Shown: positions 1 through 7,204 of the stretch, in pieces
How positions within the stretch are numbered: position 1 is the stretch's first letter
How the letters are laid out: each line of letters opens with the position of its first letter
Assembly: GCA_046262935.1 (NCBI GenBank)
Contig: JBHELT010000027.1
Coordinates: forward strand, 1 to 31,123
Reading direction: 5' to 3'
DNA length: 31,123 nt
Source: JBHELT01 sp046262935
Lineage (GTDB): Bacteria; Actinomycetota; CADDZG01; JAHWKV01
Notes under the pieces: generated by a model
What the model was told of the DNA's origin: nothing
Database searches by the model: none
Seen by the model: the letters and a program-made list of their open reading frames with translations, nothing else
Made by a program: the position numbers and the translations under genes

Positions 1-536
1 CGGTCGTTGGCCGCGAACACCAAGACGAAGTCGGCGTTGGTGCCATTGGTGATGAAGTGCTTGCGACCGTTCAAGACCCAACCGTCACCTTCTTTGGTGG
101 CACTTGTGCGGATGTTCTGAGCATCCGAGCCAGCGTCGGGTTCGGTAAGTGCGAATGCCATCGACTTTTCGGCGGTGATGAGCGGCATCAGATAGCGCTT
201 CTTCTGCTCCTCGGTTCCATCGAGCAGCACGCCGGTTGGCCCTTCAGGGCCGTAGCATGCTGCCATAGCAAGACGAAGACCTGTCGAGGCGGCTTCTTCG
301 CGCAGGGCAACCATGCCGACCTGCGGAAGGCCAGCGCCTCCGTACTCTTCGGGGAAGTCAGCAGCGTAAAAGCCAAGTTCGGCGCTTCGTCTGCGTACTC
401 GCTGGAATAGGGCGAAGGGGACGTGGTCGTCTTCTGGGTCGAGTTCGCCTTTCTCCAGGGGCCGCAGTTCGCGCTCGATGAAGTCACGAAGCGATTTCCG
501 CAGTTCATCGACCTCAGGGCGGTGTGCGAATTCCAT
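1..536 (-). CDS. Acyl-CoA dehydrogenase, N-terminal part (runs off the left edge)
   Basis: This is a flavin-dependent acyl-CoA dehydrogenase, which oxidises an acyl-CoA thioester to the 2-enoyl-CoA. About 178 residues are visible. The N-terminal helical domain is followed by the start of the middle beta domain, with family signatures FYAADFPEEYGGAG near residue 45 and AFALTEPDAGSDAQNIRTSA near residue 120, then GWVLNGRKHFITNGTNADF. The catalytic base region and C-terminal helices lie outside the window. The ATG at 536-534 directly follows the TAG stop of the TetR gene (TAGATG), so the two genes are co-transcribed and translationally coupled. The regulator probably controls this gene, as in many TetR-governed fatty-acid or acyl-CoA catabolic operons. 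The acyl chain specificity cannot be told from this part. Confidence 0.93.
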   Translation of the reverse strand, partial: MEFAHRPEVDELRKSLRDFIERELRPLEKGELDPEDDHVPFALFQRVRRRSAELGFYAADFPEEYGGAGLPQVGMVALREEAASTGLRLAMAACYGPEGPTGVLLDGTEEQKKRYLMPLITAEKSMAFALTEPDAGSDAQNIRTSATKEGDGWVLNGRKHFITNGTNADFVLVFAAND

Positions 537-1172
537 CTAGCCCCTGGCGGCGATCCTGGCGCGTCGCTCTGATAGATCGCCTGTGAAACCGACTGCCCGA
601 AGACAATAGGCGGCAACGAAGCTGCACAGCTGTTCCAGATCCATCTGTATCGAGCCCGCGGCGCGCAACCTCGCGAAATGAAAGACGGTGGCCACGACCC
701 CGTGGGCCAGCAGAAGTGGGTCTCCTTCAGGTATCTCGCCCTGGTCGATCGCCTGCTCGATGTGGCGGGCGGTATCGATGGCGTGGATCTCCTGGGCTTC
801 ATCGATCAACGCGGCGAAGCGGTCTTCGGTCCCCGCGAACCGAAGCAGCACATAAAGATGCTCATTGGTGGCCGTGAACCTGAGCGATGCTTCGATCCCC
901 TTATATATACGAGCGATCGGGTCGGACTCACCTTCGATGGCCCTCGCCTGCGCTCGGCGTAGGTCGTCTCGCGTAGCTTTTACGATCTCGCGGAACAGGG
1001 CTTCCTTGTTCTCGAAGTACCAGTAGAACAGCCCTTTGGCAACCCCTGCGGACTTCACGATGTCGATCACGCGGGTCGCGTAGTAGCCGCTGTGCGCGAA
1101 CAACTTGGCCGCTTCGGCCATCAGTTGCTCTTTGCGTGCTTTGCCCTGTCTTGTAAGCCTTTGAGCCCCCAT
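537..1172 (-). CDS. TetR/AcrR-family transcriptional regulator
   Basis: A one-component repressor of 211 residues, the usual TetR length. The N-terminal DNA-binding domain spans roughly residues 12-60. Its helix-turn-helix (TRVIDIVKSAGVAKGLFYWYF, about residues 33-53) contains the typical end FYWYFENKEALF. The C-terminal half is an all-helical ligand and dimerisation domain with no recognisable subtype. The gene is the first of a minus-strand operon whose next gene, an acyl-CoA dehydrogenase, begins immediately after the stop codon. The inducer may therefore be an acyl-CoA, which is an inference from context only. No Shine-Dalgarno sequence precedes the ATG. A TAGTAT box lies 10 bases upstream, so the transcript may be nearly leaderless. 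Confidence 0.93.
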   Translation of the reverse strand: MGAQRLTRQGKARKEQLMAEAAKLFAHSGYYATRVIDIVKSAGVAKGLFYWYFENKEALFREIVKATRDDLRRAQARAIEGESDPIARIYKGIEASLRFTATNEHLYVLLRFAGTEDRFAALIDEAQEIHAIDTARHIEQAIDQGEIPEGDPLLLAHGVVATVFHFARLRAAGSIQMDLEQLCSFVAAYCLRAVGFTGDLSERRARIAARG

Positions 1173-1491
1173 CCGGCGAAGGATACTACTGGTCTAAGTC
1201 GCACGTACTAGGCCCCATGGATGACCCTGCTCCGTTTGTTCCGTTTGTGCATGCGTAGACCAGCGCATATGCCGATCCTGATGAAACGAGCCAGCCTGGG
1301 CATCGTTCTACCTGGTGTAGAACCCACCGAGCAGTCAACTGAAAAGACTGTTCGTTGGTCCCCCCCAAGCCGGGCCCTGAAGAAAGCTCCCACCGGCGAT
1401 CTTTTTAGGGCCCGGTTCCCCTTTTCCATCGTGACTTTGGCAACCAGCGCAAGGGCCGTAACGGCTTGAGCCTCAGGCAGTTAGAGAGGAT
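1173..1491. other. Intergenic region with a 9-bp inverted repeat and possible structured 5' leader
   Basis: No gene is supported in these 319 bases between the divergent tetR and secreted-protein genes. A perfect 9-bp inverted repeat, CCGGGCCCT at 1370-1378 and AGGGCCCGG at 1407-1415, encloses a 28-base loop. Two small hairpins follow closer to the gene: GCCG-TAA-CGGC near 1454-1464 and GCC-TCA-GGC near 1470-1478. This could be the folded leader of the plus-strand gene or an attenuator. I could not match it to a known riboswitch class. Confidence 0.4.
1183..1188 (-). promoter_or_regulatory. Putative -10 box of the tetR/acyl-CoA dehydrogenase operon
   Basis: The minus strand reads TAGTAT, ten bases upstream of the tetR ATG, with no ribosome binding site between. 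No good -35 is visible. The adjoining bases CTTAGACCAG may be part of the autoregulatory operator, but I do not see a clean palindrome. Confidence 0.35.
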
Positions 1492-2097
1492 ATGAAAGTG
1501 CTCTTCGCAAGGCTTGCACGCACGGCGGTGGTCATCGCTTTCGGGTTGGTGCTCATAACCGCTGGCCCGGCGGGGGCATCCGAGTCCAAGTCGAGCACCG
1601 ACGTGGCGGTAATTGCTCGGGTTTCGGGCCATTCCGATCCGATCGGCAGCGTTCTTTCGGTTACGTCTTCGTCCAGCAAGGGCGGGATAGTGATCGGAGC
1701 CGTTCGTGGCAGTTTCACGGTCACAAATATCGGTCGGGTGCCCGCGATGTTCTTAGCCAAGATCGTGACGGGGGGACCGGATCCGGCGACCTTTGACCTC
1801 GCATCGGGGTCGGTCGTGTATCTAGAGGCAGGGGCCTCGAAGCTTTTCTCGTATTCCTTCGTGCCTGGTGCATTAAGGATCTCGAGTTTCAACGTTCAAC
1901 TGGCCTATCCCGGTCAGGCAGACTCGTTCATGAAACCTCTTTCCAGTGCTACGACATATGCCCTTCGCCTGGGATGGCTTGTGGGTGGGATCGTGTCGCT
2001 AATAGTGATGCTGGCCGCATGGCGTCTTGCCACGTTCGAATGGCGATTGCGCAAACTGCGCATCCGCTACGAGATGCTGGCCCAGTCGCTGGGCTAA
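1492..2097 (+). CDS. Secreted, C-terminally membrane-anchored protein with an Ig-like core (unknown function)
   Basis: A 201-residue protein with no recognised family. Residues 1-29 form a signal peptide (MKVLFARLARTAVVIAFGLV, then an AGPAGA cleavage region). Residues about 40-140 look like one beta-sandwich. A VTNIGRVPAMFLAKI strand resembles the conserved-asparagine strand of NEW3/CARDB-type domains, and a later stretch is FSYSFVPGALRISSFNVQLAY. A single membrane helix (LGWLVGGIVSLIVMLAAW, about 162-179) is followed by a short basic tail, so the sandwich faces outward. The ATG at 1492 follows AGAGGA with only about two bases of spacing, so the ribosome site is suboptimal. It sits alone between tetR and gatC. 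A surface or periplasmic scaffold role is possible, but no function can be assigned. Confidence 0.75.
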   Translation: MKVLFARLARTAVVIAFGLVLITAGPAGASESKSSTDVAVIARVSGHSDPIGSVLSVTSSSSKGGIVIGAVRGSFTVTNIGRVPAMFLAKIVTGGPDPATFDLASGSVVYLEAGASKLFSYSFVPGALRISSFNVQLAYPGQADSFMKPLSSATTYALRLGWLVGGIVSLIVMLAAWRLATFEWRLRKLRIRYEMLAQSLG

Positions 2098-2117
2098 GGA
2101 CCCAACCGATCGCTGCA

Positions 2118-2123
2118 TATATC
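2118..2123 (+). promoter_or_regulatory. Putative -10 box for the gatCAB operon (near-leaderless)
   Basis: TATATC lies 11 bases before the gatC ATG, and no Shine-Dalgarno sequence is present in between (CTTTGGCCCCG). This fits an actinobacterial leaderless or very short leader transcript. The -35 region is not evident. Confidence 0.4.
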
Positions 2124-2134
2124 CTTTGGCCCCG

Positions 2135-2434
2135 ATGGCCATCACTCGCAAGGATGTTGAACACGTAGCCAGACTGGCGCGACTTCAACTCTCAGAGGAA
2201 GAACTCGATCTGTTCGGGGATCAACTTTCTAAGATCCTCGATCACGCCCAGCGGGTTACATCGCTCGAGACCGACGACGTTCCGCCGACTTCGCATGCCA
2301 TCGCTCTGGCCAATGTCACTCGCCCCGATGTGGTCGAACCATCTATCGAGCAGGGCGCTGCCCTGGCGAATGCCCCTTCTGAAGAAGCCAGCCATTTCAA
2401 GGTCCCCCGGATCTTGGAGGACGAAGGCCAATGA
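2135..2434 (+). CDS. gatC: Aspartyl/glutamyl-tRNA(Asn/Gln) amidotransferase subunit C
   Basis: The small subunit of the GatCAB amidotransferase, 99 residues as usual. It wraps around GatA and GatB and stabilises the complex. The sequence opens with the family pattern ITRKDVEHVARLARLQLSEE and continues LDLFGDQLSKILDHAQRVTSLETDDVPPTSH, ending in the conserved FKVPRILE. The open frame extends upstream to 2027, but residues before MAITRKD do not resemble the family, so the ATG at 2135 is chosen. Its last bases overlap the gatA start (ATGA at 2431-2434), which indicates tight translational coupling. Confidence 0.97.
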   Translation: MAITRKDVEHVARLARLQLSEEELDLFGDQLSKILDHAQRVTSLETDDVPPTSHAIALANVTRPDVVEPSIEQGAALANAPSEEASHFKVPRILEDEGQ

Positions 2435-3903
2435 GCGAACTTTGGACCCGCTCGGCGTGGGAATTGGCCTCGTCGATAGCCTCGCGTGAGGTCACTGCAA
2501 CCGAGGTCACGACTTCGGTCCTGCAAAGGCTCGAATCGCAGGAGCCAACCATCTCAGCGTTCGTGACCAAGACCGCTGACCAGGCTCTCGCCAAAGCAGC
2601 CAAAGTGGATTCTGCGATCGCTGCAGGTGTTGAAGTAGGTCCGGTCGCTGGGGTCCCTATGGCACTGAAAGACATCATCTGCACCAAAGGTGTTCGCTCG
2701 ACCGCTTCTTCGAAGATCCTTGAGAATTACATCCCGCCTTATTCGGCGACCGTTGCAGAGCGACTGGATCGAGCAGGTCTGCCCCTTGTTGGCAAAACGA
2801 ATCTCGACGAGTTCGCGATGGGCTCTTCGACCGAGAACTCCGCATTCTTCACGACCAAGAACCCATGGGACCCAGCCAAGGTGCCAGGCGGTTCATCGGG
2901 GGGAAGCGCCGCATCGGTGGCGGCAGGTCAAGCGGTATGGTCGCTTGGAACCGATACGGGCGGGAGCATCAGACAGCCAGCAGCGCTTTGCGGTGTTGTT
3001 GGAGTAAAGCCGACCTACGGCCTCGTATCGCGCTACGGCTTGATCGCGTTCGCATCTTCATTGGATCAGGCTGGTCCTTTCACGAGAAACGTGCGCGACG
3101 CGGCGTTGATGCTGAAGGCCATCGCAGGCAAAGACCCGCGCGATTCCACGTCGCTTCCTGATGAGGTCCCCGATTACGTAAGTGTTCTCGACCGCGGGAT
3201 ATCAGGGATGAAGATCGGCATCGTCTCTGAGATATCCGGTGCCGGTATGCAGCCCGGCGTGAAGTCGCGCTTCGACGACGCGGTTCGTGTGCTCGAGAAA
3301 CTGGGGGCCGAGGTAGGTGAGATCTCGCTGCCGACATTCGAATACGGCATCGATGTTTATTACCTGATAGCTCCTGCCGAGGCGTCTGCAAATCTCGCAC
3401 GCTACGACGGTGTTCGCTACGGGCTTCGTGTCGATGGCGACGACATCGTTCAGATGAATTCACGGACGCGTTCCGCCGGCTTCGGCCCCGAGGTGAAGCG
3501 GCGTATCATGCTTGGGACCTACTCGCTCTCGGCTGGTTACTACGATGCGTACTACGGCAAGGCCCTCAAGGCGCGCACCCTCATAACCCGCGATTTTCAG
3601 AGGGCTTACCAGCGATTCGATCTTTTGATATCGCCAAGCTCGCCAACCACAGCCTTCGGTTTCGGTGAGAAGACCCAAGATCCGCTCACGATGTATCTGT
3701 CCGATGTTTGCAACGTGCCAACTTCTCTGGCAGGTGCCGCTGCGATTTCGGTACCCTGCGGGTTGGCCGACGAGGACAACATGCCTGTTGGTCTGCAGAT
3801 CATGGCGCGCCCTCTCGATGAAGTGAGGATGTTCCAGGCGGCCTACGCATTCGAGCAAGAGTTGGGGTTCATCACCAGGCCGCCTTCGTGGGGTGACTCG
3901 TGA
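2431..3903 (+). CDS. gatA: Glutamyl-tRNA(Gln) amidotransferase subunit A (amidase signature family)
   Basis: The glutaminase subunit of GatCAB. It releases ammonia from glutamine and channels it to GatB. It is 490 residues long, normal for GatA. The amidase Ser-cisSer-Lys triad is intact: Lys80 in PMALKDI, cis-Ser155 in PGGSSGGSAASVAAG and nucleophile Ser179 in GTDTGGSIRQPA. These sit one residue beyond the well-studied GatA numbering. The C-terminal part contains the expected NVPTSLAGAAAISVPCG and GLQIMARP stretches. The ATG at 2431 overlaps the gatC stop, and the 3' end overlaps the GTG of gatB. A GGAGG lies about 10 bases upstream of the start. Confidence 0.98.
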   Translation: MSELWTRSAWELASSIASREVTATEVTTSVLQRLESQEPTISAFVTKTADQALAKAAKVDSAIAAGVEVGPVAGVPMALKDIICTKGVRSTASSKILENYIPPYSATVAERLDRAGLPLVGKTNLDEFAMGSSTENSAFFTTKNPWDPAKVPGGSSGGSAASVAAGQAVWSLGTDTGGSIRQPAALCGVVGVKPTYGLVSRYGLIAFASSLDQAGPFTRNVRDAALMLKAIAGKDPRDSTSLPDEVPDYVSVLDRGISGMKIGIVSEISGAGMQPGVKSRFDDAVRVLEKLGAEVGEISLPTFEYGIDVYYLIAPAEASANLARYDGVRYGLRVDGDDIVQMNSRTRSAGFGPEVKRRIMLGTYSLSAGYYDAYYGKALKARTLITRDFQRAYQRFDLLISPSSPTTAFGFGEKTQDPLTMYLSDVCNVPTSLAGAAAISVPCGLADEDNMPVGLQIMARPLDEVRMFQAAYAFEQELGFITRPPSWGDS

Positions 3904-5390
3904 CACCTGCTGTCAACATCGACGATCTAGTGACCACCATCGGTCTTGAGATCCACGTTGAACTCAAGACGAATACAAAGATGTTCTGTGGGTGCGCGGT
4001 CGGCTTCGGTGGCGAACCCAATACGCGGGTCTGCCCCATCTGCCTTGGGCATCCGGGGACCCTGCCGGTCCCCAACGAGCGGGCCATCGAATTCACAACG
4101 AAGATCGCGATGGCACTTGGATGCGACATCGCGCCCCGGTCGATATTTCACCGCAAGAACTATTTCTATCCAGACATGCCCAAGAACTATCAGATCTCTC
4201 AGTACGACGTGCCCATCGGTTCCGATGGAGCAGTGGAGATACAAGTAGATGGAAAGATCCATCGCGTCGGCATAACCCGGGTGCATCTCGAGGAAGACAC
4301 AGGCAAGTCTCTTCACATGGGAGGCAAAGGACGCATCCATGATGCCGAGTACTCGCTCGAAGACTTCAACCGTGCTGGAACTCCGCTCGTCGAGATCGTC
4401 ACCGAGCCAGACATCCCATCGGCCGAGGTTGGCAGGGCATTCGCAACCGAGCTGCGTTCGGTGCTCGAGTTCCTCGGCGTATCGGATGTACGGATGGAAG
4501 AAGGCTCGATGCGAGTCGACGCGAACATCTCGGTAGCCAAGGCAACAGAGCGCGGCACCAAGGCTGAAGTGAAGAACATGAACTCATTGCGTTCGGTTGG
4601 CCGCGCGCTTGCCTACGAGGATGAGCGGCAGCGAAAGGCGATCATCGAGGGAACAGGCCTCGAGCAGTCAACACGACATTGGGACGAGAAAGCCGGCGTA
4701 ACCAAGCCTCTTCGAACCAAAGAGTTCGCATTCGATTACAGATACTTCCCCGAACCCGACCTGGTCCCCATCGAGCCGAGCGTCGAATGGCTTCGGCAGC
4801 TCGGCGAAGAGATCCCAGCGCTGCCCGCTGAACGGCGGGCCCGGCTCATGACGGAGTTCGGCCTCAGCGAACAAGATGCAGCCGTGCTCACCTCGTCGGC
4901 AGCGATCGGCAACTTCTTCGATGCGGCCCTTGCCGCGGCTGGCAAAGCTACCCCCAAGCAGATCGCTAACTGGGTGGCCAACGATCTGGTCGGAACAAAC
5001 GCGGAATCGAACGCGGAATCCAACGCGGAATCCGGTGCCGGTTTCGGGTCAAACGTTGCACCAGCGAGTCTTGCCGCGCTCGTAGACATGGTGGCTGGCG
5101 GTGAGTTGTCCAAGAACCAGGCCAACACGGTTCTGGCCGAGATGGTTGCAACAGGGGACCTGCCGAAAGACATCGTGGCGCGCAAAGGCTTGAAGCAGGT
5201 TTCCGATACCGATGCCATCTCCGCGGCCGTCGACGAAGCCGTCGCCGCCAACCCCGATGTCGCCGAACGGATCAGGGCGGGAGACGACAAGCCTTTCGGA
5301 TTCATGGTCGGAGCCGTGATGAAAACGATGAAAGGTCAAGCTAACCCGGCGGTTGTCAATGAGATCTTGAAGAAGAAACTGAGGGACTGA
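3900..5390 (+). CDS. gatB: Aspartyl/glutamyl-tRNA(Asn/Gln) amidotransferase subunit B with a repeat insertion
   Basis: The tRNA-binding and kinase/transamidase subunit. It phosphorylates Glu on mischarged tRNA-Gln (or Asp on tRNA-Asn) and converts it to the amide. The GTG start overlaps the gatA stop (GTGA). The N-terminal cradle shows IGLEIHVELKTNTKMFCGC with a Cys-rich zinc site (CGCAVGF...CPICLGHPGTLPV), then HRKNYFYPDMPKNYQISQYD and the LEEDTGKS motif. A helical domain and a YqeY-like tail (GFMVGAVMKTMKGQANP) follow. At 496 residues it is slightly long. The excess lies at residues 367-390, where NAES is repeated three times in the linker before the tail-side helices, encoded by three 12-base tandem units. 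The frame stays open. The first base of the next gene overlaps the stop (TGATG). Confidence 0.97.
   Translation: MTPAVNIDDLVTTIGLEIHVELKTNTKMFCGCAVGFGGEPNTRVCPICLGHPGTLPVPNERAIEFTTKIAMALGCDIAPRSIFHRKNYFYPDMPKNYQISQYDVPIGSDGAVEIQVDGKIHRVGITRVHLEEDTGKSLHMGGKGRIHDAEYSLEDFNRAGTPLVEIVTEPDIPSAEVGRAFATELRSVLEFLGVSDVRMEEGSMRVDANISVAKATERGTKAEVKNMNSLRSVGRALAYEDERQRKAIIEGTGLEQSTRHWDEKAGVTKPLRTKEFAFDYRYFPEPDLVPIEPSVEWLRQLGEEIPALPAERRARLMTEFGLSEQDAAVLTSSAAIGNFFDAALAAAGKATPKQIANWVANDLVGTNAESNAESNAESGAGFGSNVAPASLAALVDMVAGGELSKNQANTVLAEMVATGDLPKDIVARKGLKQVSDTDAISAAVDEAVAANPDVAERIRAGDDKPFGFMVGAVMKTMKGQANPAVVNEILKKKLRD
4998..5033 (+). repeat. Three tandem 12-bp repeats inside gatB (NAES x3)
   Basis: The units are AACGCGGAATCG, AACGCGGAATCC and AACGCGGAATCC, directly adjacent and in frame. 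They encode Asn-Ala-Glu-Ser three times. Twelve-base units can expand or contract without breaking the frame. Confidence 0.95.
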
Positions 5391-5965
5391 TGGACCTGAT
5401 CGAGTGGATCCGCGACGAGCATTATTGGATAAGGATCATGTTCGAGCGCGACGTTGCCAAACTCGTGCCGTTGGAGCGCCTGACTGAACGGGCCGGACCC
5501 AACTCCAATTCCATCGCATGGCTGGTTTGGCATATGGCCAGGCTCGAAGACGCGGCTGTCAATGGAGCGATAAGACAGAAGACCCAGATCTTCTATCGCG
5601 ACACTTGGGGGCCGCGCATAGGGACCAGGCAGACCACCCAGGGCAACAACTTCGGCGACGAGGAGATGGAGGAATTCGCACATCTCGATGCTGGCGAACT
5701 TCTCGCTTACTGGCAGGCGGTGACCGAGGAAACCATCGAATGGCTGAAAGACCTGACAGCTGAGCAGTTGAGCACCAAGGTAGACATCCCGAAGATCGTC
5801 GCTGAAAACCCGGCGGTGCTCGAGGGTGTCGATGATGGGTTCATCAAGTACTTCACGGGCAAGGATGTCGGCTACTTACTTCGTTGGCCGGTCATATTGC
5901 ATGGGCACCTTCATCTCGGCGAGATGCTGGCGATCAGAGGGTTGATCGGCATAACCGAGAACTGA
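5390..5965 (+). CDS. DinB-like (DUF664-type) putative metal-dependent protein
   Basis: A 191-residue four-helix-bundle protein of the DinB/DUF664 type. Members of this superfamily include mycothiol- and bacillithiol-dependent transferases and maleylpyruvate isomerase-like proteins. Putative metal ligands sit in the usual places: His48 in LVWHMARLEDAAVN, and His171 and His175 in HGHLHLGEM near the C-terminus. The Asn-rich helix PNSNSIAWLVWHMA is typical. The ATG overlaps the gatB stop (TGATG), so it is translationally coupled to gatCAB. That arrangement may be only co-transcription, since no role in tRNA amidation is known for the family. The substrate and thiol cofactor cannot be told from the sequence. 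Confidence 0.8.
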   Translation: MDLIEWIRDEHYWIRIMFERDVAKLVPLERLTERAGPNSNSIAWLVWHMARLEDAAVNGAIRQKTQIFYRDTWGPRIGTRQTTQGNNFGDEEMEEFAHLDAGELLAYWQAVTEETIEWLKDLTAEQLSTKVDIPKIVAENPAVLEGVDDGFIKYFTGKDVGYLLRWPVILHGHLHLGEMLAIRGLIGITEN

Positions 5966-6052
5966 GCGAAGGGGCACGCCTCGCGTTCGGTACACTTCCC
6001 TTTGAATCACCTGATCCCGAGTGCAATTGACCCCGAAACGAAGGAGGGCCGT

Positions 6053-7201
6053 GTGACCGACCGACCTGAGATCTTGATGACCCCCGGCCCAACGCCAGTG
6101 CCGCATTTCGTTCTCGCAGCCCAGGGTGCGCCGCTGGTTTACCACCGCGGCCCCGGCTTCGCCAAGATCCTGGACGAAGTGAACGACGGGGTTCGCTGGC
6201 TCCTCGAAACCACATCGGACGTGTTCGTTTATACGTCGTCCGGTACTGGGGGCCTCGAAGGCGCCGTTGCGAACGTCACGTCGCCAGGGGACAAAGTCCT
6301 GGTGGTTTCGGTCGGTTATTTCGGTGAGCGATTCAAGAAGATCTGCGAAGCCTTCGGCTGCGAAGTCACCTTCCTCGATTACGAGTGGGGCCGCACAGCG
6401 AAAGCCGATGACGTGGCAAAAGCTCTCGACGCCGACCCGGATATCAAAGTGGTTTTCGTCCAGCATTCAGAAACCTCGACCGGAGTTGTGAACGACGTTG
6501 AACCGATCGCCCGCGTTGTTCGCGACCGCGATCGCTTGATGGTCCTCGATGCGATATCGAGTGCGGGAGCTGTTGACATCAAGATGGATGAATGGGGCAT
6601 CGATGTTTGCATCGGTGGTTCGCAGAAAGCCCTTGGCGCGTCGCCAGGTATCGCTTTCGTTGCGGTTGGCCCCCGCGGGTGGGAGGCCCACTCTCATTCA
6701 ACGGCTCCCAAGTTCTATTGGGACTGGAAGCACTACAAAGAATTCCTAGAGCGTGAGAACTCCGAGAGCCCATGGACCCCTGCGGTCTCGGTTCTAGCAG
6801 GGCTCGCGGCATCGATACGCGTTGCGCGCGAAGAGGGGCGTGACAAGATCATCGAGCGTCACAAGCGCCTTGCCCGCGCCGTAAAGAGCGGAGTTCAGGC
6901 CCTTGGGCTCGACCTCATGGGAGAAGACACCGATCGCGCGGTAGTAGTCACCACTGTCAGAACGCCCGAAGGCCTGACCGATTCGCAGATAGTGAGCCTT
7001 CTTCGCTCCAAGTACGGCACCATCGTTGCGCCAGGGCAGGGACCACTCAAGGGGCAGGTCTTTCGCATCGGCCACCTCGGCTGGTTCGAACCGCTGGACA
7101 TCCTTCGTTTCCTCGCCGCGCTGGAACTTGTGCTCGCCGAACTCGGATATACCGTCAAGTTCGGAGCAGCCGTTGCGGCAGCCGAAGAAGCCCTTCGCTA
7201 A
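6053..7201 (+). CDS. Class V PLP-dependent aminotransferase (serine/alanine-glyoxylate or phosphoserine aminotransferase type)
   Basis: A 382-residue fold-type I aminotransferase of the alanine/serine-glyoxylate (SPT/AGT) subgroup. It opens with ILMTPGPTPVPHFVL. The substrate and phosphate-binding segment is SSGTGGLEGAVANV, and VLDAISSAGAVDIKMDEWGID carries the PLP-binding Asp. The Schiff-base lysine is Lys192 in GGSQKALGASPG. The GTG at 6053 is chosen because GGAGGG lies 5 bases upstream and the homologous region begins there; an in-frame TTG at 6002 adds residues without family character. A TACACT box at 5991-5996 could be its promoter. The gene ends 3 bases before serA. In organisms without a standard SerC, such a partner of SerA may supply the phosphoserine aminotransferase step, or it may use serine with glyoxylate. 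The pairing is seen; the reaction is inferred. Confidence 0.9.
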   Translation: MTDRPEILMTPGPTPVPHFVLAAQGAPLVYHRGPGFAKILDEVNDGVRWLLETTSDVFVYTSSGTGGLEGAVANVTSPGDKVLVVSVGYFGERFKKICEAFGCEVTFLDYEWGRTAKADDVAKALDADPDIKVVFVQHSETSTGVVNDVEPIARVVRDRDRLMVLDAISSAGAVDIKMDEWGIDVCIGGSQKALGASPGIAFVAVGPRGWEAHSHSTAPKFYWDWKHYKEFLERENSESPWTPAVSVLAGLAASIRVAREEGRDKIIERHKRLARAVKSGVQALGLDLMGEDTDRAVVVTTVRTPEGLTDSQIVSLLRSKYGTIVAPGQGPLKGQVFRIGHLGWFEPLDILRFLAALELVLAELGYTVKFGAAVAAAEEALR

Positions 7202-7204
7202 AGG

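Noticed and set aside
188..802. 204-codon minus-strand open frame overlapping the acyl-CoA dehydrogenase and tetR
   Set aside because: It overlaps two strongly supported genes in another frame, and its composition has no family features.
1370..1491. c-di-GMP or other known riboswitch ahead of the secreted-protein gene
   Set aside because: I compared the leader with the class I c-di-GMP pattern and did not find the conserved core; only simple hairpins are supported.
2027..2134. Longer GatC with 36 extra N-terminal residues
   Set aside because: The extra residues are not GatC-like and overlap the 3' end of the preceding gene; ATG 2135 matches the family start.
1973..2168. Small plus-strand frame overlapping the gatC leader
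   Set aside because: It lies over the end of the secreted-protein gene in another frame with no coding features.
6002..6052. TTG start for the aminotransferase
   Set aside because: The GTG at 6053 has a GGAGGG site at good spacing and matches the family N-terminus.
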